64,000 nucleotides of DNA from the NCBI RefSeq assembly GCF_021018895.1, contig NC_079371.1, forward strand, positions 12,173,501 to 12,237,500, read 5' to 3'. Below, one piece after another: positions 59,706 through 64,000 of the stretch (position 1 is the stretch's first letter; each line of letters opens with the position of its first letter). Source of the DNA: Seriola aureovittata (lineage: Eukaryota > Chordata > Actinopteri > Carangiformes > Carangidae). Under the pieces are notes generated by a model. The model was not told the origin of the DNA and made no database searches. It worked only from the letters and a program-made list of their open reading frames with translations. A program made the translations under genes and the position numbers.

Positions 59706-59921
59706 TTACTCATTTTGTTGACCTGACATAAAATGTGTTGCATGATTGTTATGGATCTCCTCTTCGGTAGTCTGAAAAGAGACGTTGTCCCCCCCAAAAA
59801 GTGACGTTGCATCCTTCCTCTGTGTCTCCATAAAACGTGCCTCACGCATGGACTGTAAGTGCTGAGGCGAAAGGGAGGAGAAGTTGTCCAAGGCGCGCAT
59901 GTTAGGCAGGAGCTGATTGAT
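59706..59921 (-). CDS. Possible isolated terminal exon, unrecognised protein
   Basis: On the minus strand an acceptor-like GGCTAG is followed by a phase-0 open frame of 71 codons and stop. It starts INQLLPNMRALDNFSSLSP, is polar and rich in Q, E, N, and ends HFMSGQQNE. An internal Met gives a 64-codon frame. No upstream partner exon was found, and the plus-strand first exon at 60343 lies just to the right. It could be the last exon of a minus-strand gene overlapping that locus, a remnant, or chance. Confidence 0.2.
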   Translation of the reverse strand: MNQLLPNMRALDNFSSLSPQHLQSMREARFMETQRKDATSLFGGDNVSFQTTEEEIHNNHATHFMSGQQNE

Positions 59922-60039
59922 CTAGCCTTTGTGGGCCATACCGGACAACTGTGAGAGACTGAAAATACCACTCACCCAACTTTTGTTTTTCACCATCCCT
60001 TATATTTCATTCATCTAACATTTTTTTTGTTCGAGAGCA

Positions 60040-60342
60040 CCTGCCCGGAGCTTACAGCGGTTCATCCGGCTCCTCATTGCGGGATCGGGACTACCCAGCT
60101 GCGCAGGAGAGCTCCCCAGCAAAACGCGTCATGGGATACAGGAGAATCACTGCCGGTTTTTGTATGTACACCTGAGGGGTTTGTGGATTTACAACACGGT
60201 TTTTAAAATAGACAACAAGACTCTTTGATTTACTGGCTTGAAGAAGAAACTTTTGTCAGTCACCCGGAGTGATAAGCCTCTGCCAGGGACTCTTATTTTT
60301 TATTCTAACACACGCTTTGGATTTTGGCGAAGAGTTGGCAGG
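60040..60342 (+). promoter_or_regulatory. CpG-rich 5' leader with an upstream ORF
   Basis: A locally CpG-rich segment (GAGCTTACAGCGGTTCATCC onwards) precedes the ATG at 60343. A short upstream ORF starts at 60131 (ATGGGATACAGG; MGYRRITAGF) and ends after 14 codons at TGA, upstream of the main start. It resembles the promoter-proximal leader of the next gene. Confidence 0.45.
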
Positions 60343-60406
60343 ATGGTCGCATCCGACTGCTTCAAACTGGCCGTTCTCATCTCGTGTTGTTTATCACTCA
60401 CAAATG
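60343..60406 (+). CDS. Signal-peptide first exon of a secreted or membrane protein; 3' partial
   Basis: The ATG (GCAGGATGG context) starts MVASDCFKLAVL, followed by ISCCLSLTN: a short polar start then a hydrophobic core, typical of a cleaved signal peptide. The exon ends phase 1 at AATG|GTAAGA. A phase-1 exit after the signal peptide is common in immunoglobulin-superfamily and other receptor genes. No second exon was recognised up to the window edge, so the family is unknown. Confidence 0.6.
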
Positions 60407-62522
60407 GTAAGACGTAATTTATACTCATGCAGATGAGTAATTATTACACGTAGCAGAGTTTTATGGATGAAACAACACAGTTTGACTGTTTGGTTTGTTT
60501 CAATGAATGGCTGAATGCATACTGTTTTACAGACATCTGACATAATCAGCTGCCAGTTATCAACAGGAGAAGTAGGCTACACAAAAGTGGCTTCTTTTTA
60601 TTCTTCATCTTAATAATAATAATAATGATAATAACAATAATAATGAGAATAATAAAATAAAAATATGCCCTTTCTTTGCTCCTACACTTTGTGGAACATT
60701 TTTATTTTATATCGATATAGTAGAATATTCAATTTGCATGTTTTAGGAAAATTATCCGTCAACAATTGATGCCACCTATTGGTCCTGCACTTCCCACTTG
60801 AGCCACTAGAGGTAGTCTTATCCTGTTGTAATTGGGTGATTATTAACAAGTTAATAAAACGTGTTGATTCTGACAGCTAATTGTAACAGATGTCCACACT
60901 TTATATTCAAGTGTAAAAAGTGATGGAATTTTAATGTGGTTGATTTGGATTTGTTTTTTCAGATATTCTATTATAACTTATTATTGCAAGTAAGCCTTTT
61001 GCTATATGTTATGAAAAACGTTTATTCCAGCAATTGTTATCTGTGGTTGAACAGGATTAAACATTCTGGGAAGAGAATGCATGTTTCTATCTGACAGTAC
61101 AATCAGCTTCATTGTCTCAGTGTCACTCCACAAAAACAAGATAGTGTTTAAAAGGTGGATGTTCTTCCACCTTGTGCCAGGTCTAGTGTGCCACAGTAAG
61201 GATTCCTCATCATTTCCAAATAAACAGCCCGTCCAAACAAAGGAAATACTGTTCACGTTCACCCCCTTCCCCCAACTACGCACACACACACACTCGTACA
61301 CACTTTCAGCCTATGAAGCTTTGTCTATGATGTTTTTTAAGTAGATTTCCTTCACTGTCCACACACAAAGCGTGGGAAAGACACAAAGGAGGAAGCGGAT
61401 GTAGGGGCAAGAGGTAGCCTGGAATTGTTCTGGCTAGTAAAGGTCACGGAAATGTGACACGCTACCTGAGCAAAGATTTCTTCCTGGAGCTCCTTATGCT
61501 CATATTGTGCTATGTTAAACTCCATCCACAAGACAATGGCAGGGAGGGTGTTGTTTCTTCATAGTAGCTACAGACTGGTAGAGCCATTAATTATTGATGG
61601 TGCATCAGGCTGTCTCTGTATAAGCTGCGGAGTGTAACAGGTTTACACTGGTAAATATGACACAAAGCTGTAAAGATATGATAATTATGCATGTTACGCC
61701 ACCAAAGTTCATGTTGCATCCTGTCATTAACGCCACAATATTTGAGAAAAAGTTATTATCAGACACTGATAGAGGCTTTGATCATGTTATTTATACACAT
61801 TTAAACAGTCTTCTTATCAGTATTCATCTTTGTAATTACATAAGTGATTGAGAGGAAAAAGGTAATTGTTCCGTCGCAGAAATGTCTGGAAAATTTGTCA
61901 ATATTTAACATGCAGCTGCTTCTATTCAAAAAATGAGCACAGACACCTTTGTGACACCAATTTAAGTAAGGCATAACAGTTCAGGCTAGATGCTTGTATT
62001 GCGGATTTATTTCAGTTGGCATGTGTAATGGTTAACGACTTAAAGTCCTCTGTATATCAGTAGGGATGTTATCTAATAATATTGATTCAATTCGAATTGT
62101 GTCTGTAAATTTCATAGATACGTTTACTGAAATTATTTCTTGTGTTATGCAGGTGAATTCATCCTAGAATTATGAGACAAAACTGAAGGAATAAGTTCTA
62201 GGTATAGAGTTACATAGCTTTAGTCAGTAGCATTGTAGGCCAGAGGCGAAACAAAACTTTTTCTTTTACTCCTCATGGTTTCTTCTCTCTTAGTCTTTAC
62301 AGCATTGTCTTTTTCTCCAATGGGGGCAGTATTTCTTTTGAAGCTGTCTTTCTAGCAGAGGGAGTTTATATGTGGTGTCTAATTTGTTTCGGAGCCATTT
62401 TTTCCTTACCTGCTTGGATGCTTAAAATGTAGTGAAAAATGGGAGTGATGAGAGATCCGCCAAGTGCAGTGGAGACTCATTGCTCATTGGTGGTACATCT
62501 GGGTCCATGCAGGAAGCACAAG

Positions 62523-62562
<40 letters not shown>

Positions 62563-63798
62563 GGATTGGGAGACTTACCAACAGAGCAGAAAAAGTAATT
62601 TCTTACACAGGGATATTTAACTTTACAAATTGCTTTGAGTAGCTGTTCTTATAGGATGATTGCAGCATCTGGTCCATACTAGACATATCCACCCTGAGTT
62701 AGCAATGTATTTTCTTTGAATCCTGCATGAGATTTCAATTTCAAGGAGCTTCTGTCTGCCTACAACTCTTAATCATATATTATGGAACAGGAATCCTCTG
62801 GGTTTACCATTTAGGTCTCTCATGCAGGAGATTCCTGTTTGTTGGCTCTCCTCAACTTTATATAACCTAGAGTGGCCACCCATCATTGCCAGATGTTCCT
62901 TTATTTTGCTTTTTTAAGAGGAGTCTGGGGCATTTTGCCTCTAAATCTCCAAAGGCTAATATATGGCTAATAAAAAAGGCGCTCGCCCTAACTGTTGTCT
63001 TAACCTTGCAGTTGGCAAAGTGGAAGGTTTTCAGAAGGGCTCTGAGTGAGAGAGTACGCCAGGACACATGCAGCACAGCTAGAGCAGTGGTAGCTACTCC
63101 TTATTTTGGCAGGTGGCTCCAAGCCTTGTCAATGGTTTCAACTTGTTGTTGTGATTCTGCCAATCGAGGTTTGAACCATTTGCGAATTTGTCTCCCTGTT
63201 TATCTTGAAAATTTCAAACTAAAGGCAGCATACCGTGAAATATCCCTGGCACAGAACGCTTGTGCAGCAAGATACAGCTGTAGCTGCACTGCTGTGTCAT
63301 CAACACTATGAAAACTTGTGATTCTTTTAACTTGCTAAACTCAGAAGTGGTGGATATGAAGCACTTTTAACAGTTCGTTAACAGAGTAGTGGCATATACC
63401 TTTTGAATGGTCACTTTTAACCTTATCAATGAGACACACACATCAGTTTATGTAAAGTTTATTGTTTTGCCGTAGTGATAATAATTATTATCATTGCAGT
63501 GCAGGAAGCTTATCTCCCAGATTGGTGACCATTCGCCACTGTTTTGCTCGTGTTGCCATTGCCTGAGTACAGTGAAGATGACTCACCACCAGTGACCCTG
63601 CACTCTTTTGTCAAACAATAATTCCCTCTCCACCCTTTTTATGTATTTTGCTATCACAAAAGTACACTGAAGTGGCAAGGTTAAACAAAGGAATCATCAT
63701 GCCATATTGTTACTTTTGCCTTGAAAACACCCCCAAAAAAAAGAAAAAAAAGAAAAGATCTTCTCCCCGTGACTCTCTAGACAGTGTTGCGTCGTTGC
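60407..63798 (+). other. Probable first intron of the signal-peptide gene
   Basis: AT-rich sequence with a trinucleotide AAT run near 60610-60660 and a CA microsatellite at about 62524-62560. I see no exon here that I can support. Confidence 0.5.
62524..62560. repeat. CA microsatellite
   Basis: Perfect (CA)n. Confidence 0.95.
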
Positions 63799-64000
63799 AT
63801 GACGGGACGGGAAGTACTGGGAGATGAAGTGTACTCTCTGCAAAGAGAAGGGAATTCCGCACATTATTCTGTACACTTTAAGGGCTGTGACTTGGAGTTT
63901 CCCGTTGAATCCAGAGACAGCACAGTCATTTCATACAGTAATAGTGGTCTATATTACGCAATATCAAACATGAGCAACTGGCAGCATGCCGCAGCAGCAA
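63799..64000 (+). CDS. Open frame running off the right edge, unrecognised
   Basis: An ATG at 63799 opens at least 67 codons without a stop to the window end (MTGREVLGDEVYSLQREG at the start). The area around the start is CpG-rich (GTTGCGTCGTTGCATGACGG). Nothing was recognised, and the length is only modestly unlikely by chance. It may be a coding exon or coincidence. Confidence 0.2.
   Translation, partial: MTGREVLGDEVYSLQREGNSAHYSVHFKGCDLEFPVESRDSTVISYSNSGLYYAISNMSNWQHAAAA

Noticed and set aside
62886..63311. 141-codon plus-strand frame
   Set aside because: No recognisable domain, unusual composition and no splice context; most likely chance in intron.

Overview
The window is vertebrate nuclear DNA, almost certainly from a ray-finned fish and probably a percomorph. 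Coding sequence is split into short exons with GT-AG introns and CA/TG microsatellites are abundant. Several interspersed repeats are types I recognise from spiny-rayed fish genomes, such as a terminal-inverted-repeat element carrying a GCTTAGCTTAGCATAAAGAC core. Exons were found by translating both strands and matching splice phases to remembered family proteins; no database search was run.

Layout: (1) 1-15561 holds no supported exon and is probably 5' intron or flank of dlg3, with repeats and simple sequence. (2) 15562-44257, plus strand: dlg3 (SAP102, a synaptic MAGUK scaffold), from a linker before PDZ1 through PDZ1, PDZ2, PDZ3, SH3, HOOK and the guanylate-kinase-like domain to the stop codon; exons further 5' lie outside. 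The exons give 711 residues in the canonical path, plus alternative cassettes in the PDZ2-PDZ3 linker and HOOK and two candidate internal first exons. A 3' UTR of about 3.1 kb follows. (3) 47750-57299, minus strand: complete tex11 (SPO22/ZIP4-like meiotic crossover factor), 30 exons, about 932 residues, convergent with dlg3 as DLG3-TEX11 are on human Xq13.1. (4) 57323-59120, plus strand: a small unrecognised gene (about 124 residues as modelled) whose start codon is 23 bp from the tex11 start, head to head. (5) 59706-59921, minus: an isolated possible terminal exon. (6) 60343-60406, plus: a signal-peptide first exon of a secreted or membrane protein that continues outside the window or through unrecognised exons. 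(7) An open frame runs off the right edge.

The points most worth following are the tex11/small-gene head-to-head arrangement, two GC-AG introns and a phase conflict at the first junction of tex11, and the dlg3 cassette exons, including a NAGNAG-flanked exon that resembles the DLG2 linker and two HOOK exons whose phases make them mutually exclusive. dlg3 serves synaptic receptor anchoring and tex11 serves meiosis, so their adjacency is conserved synteny and not evidence of a shared pathway.
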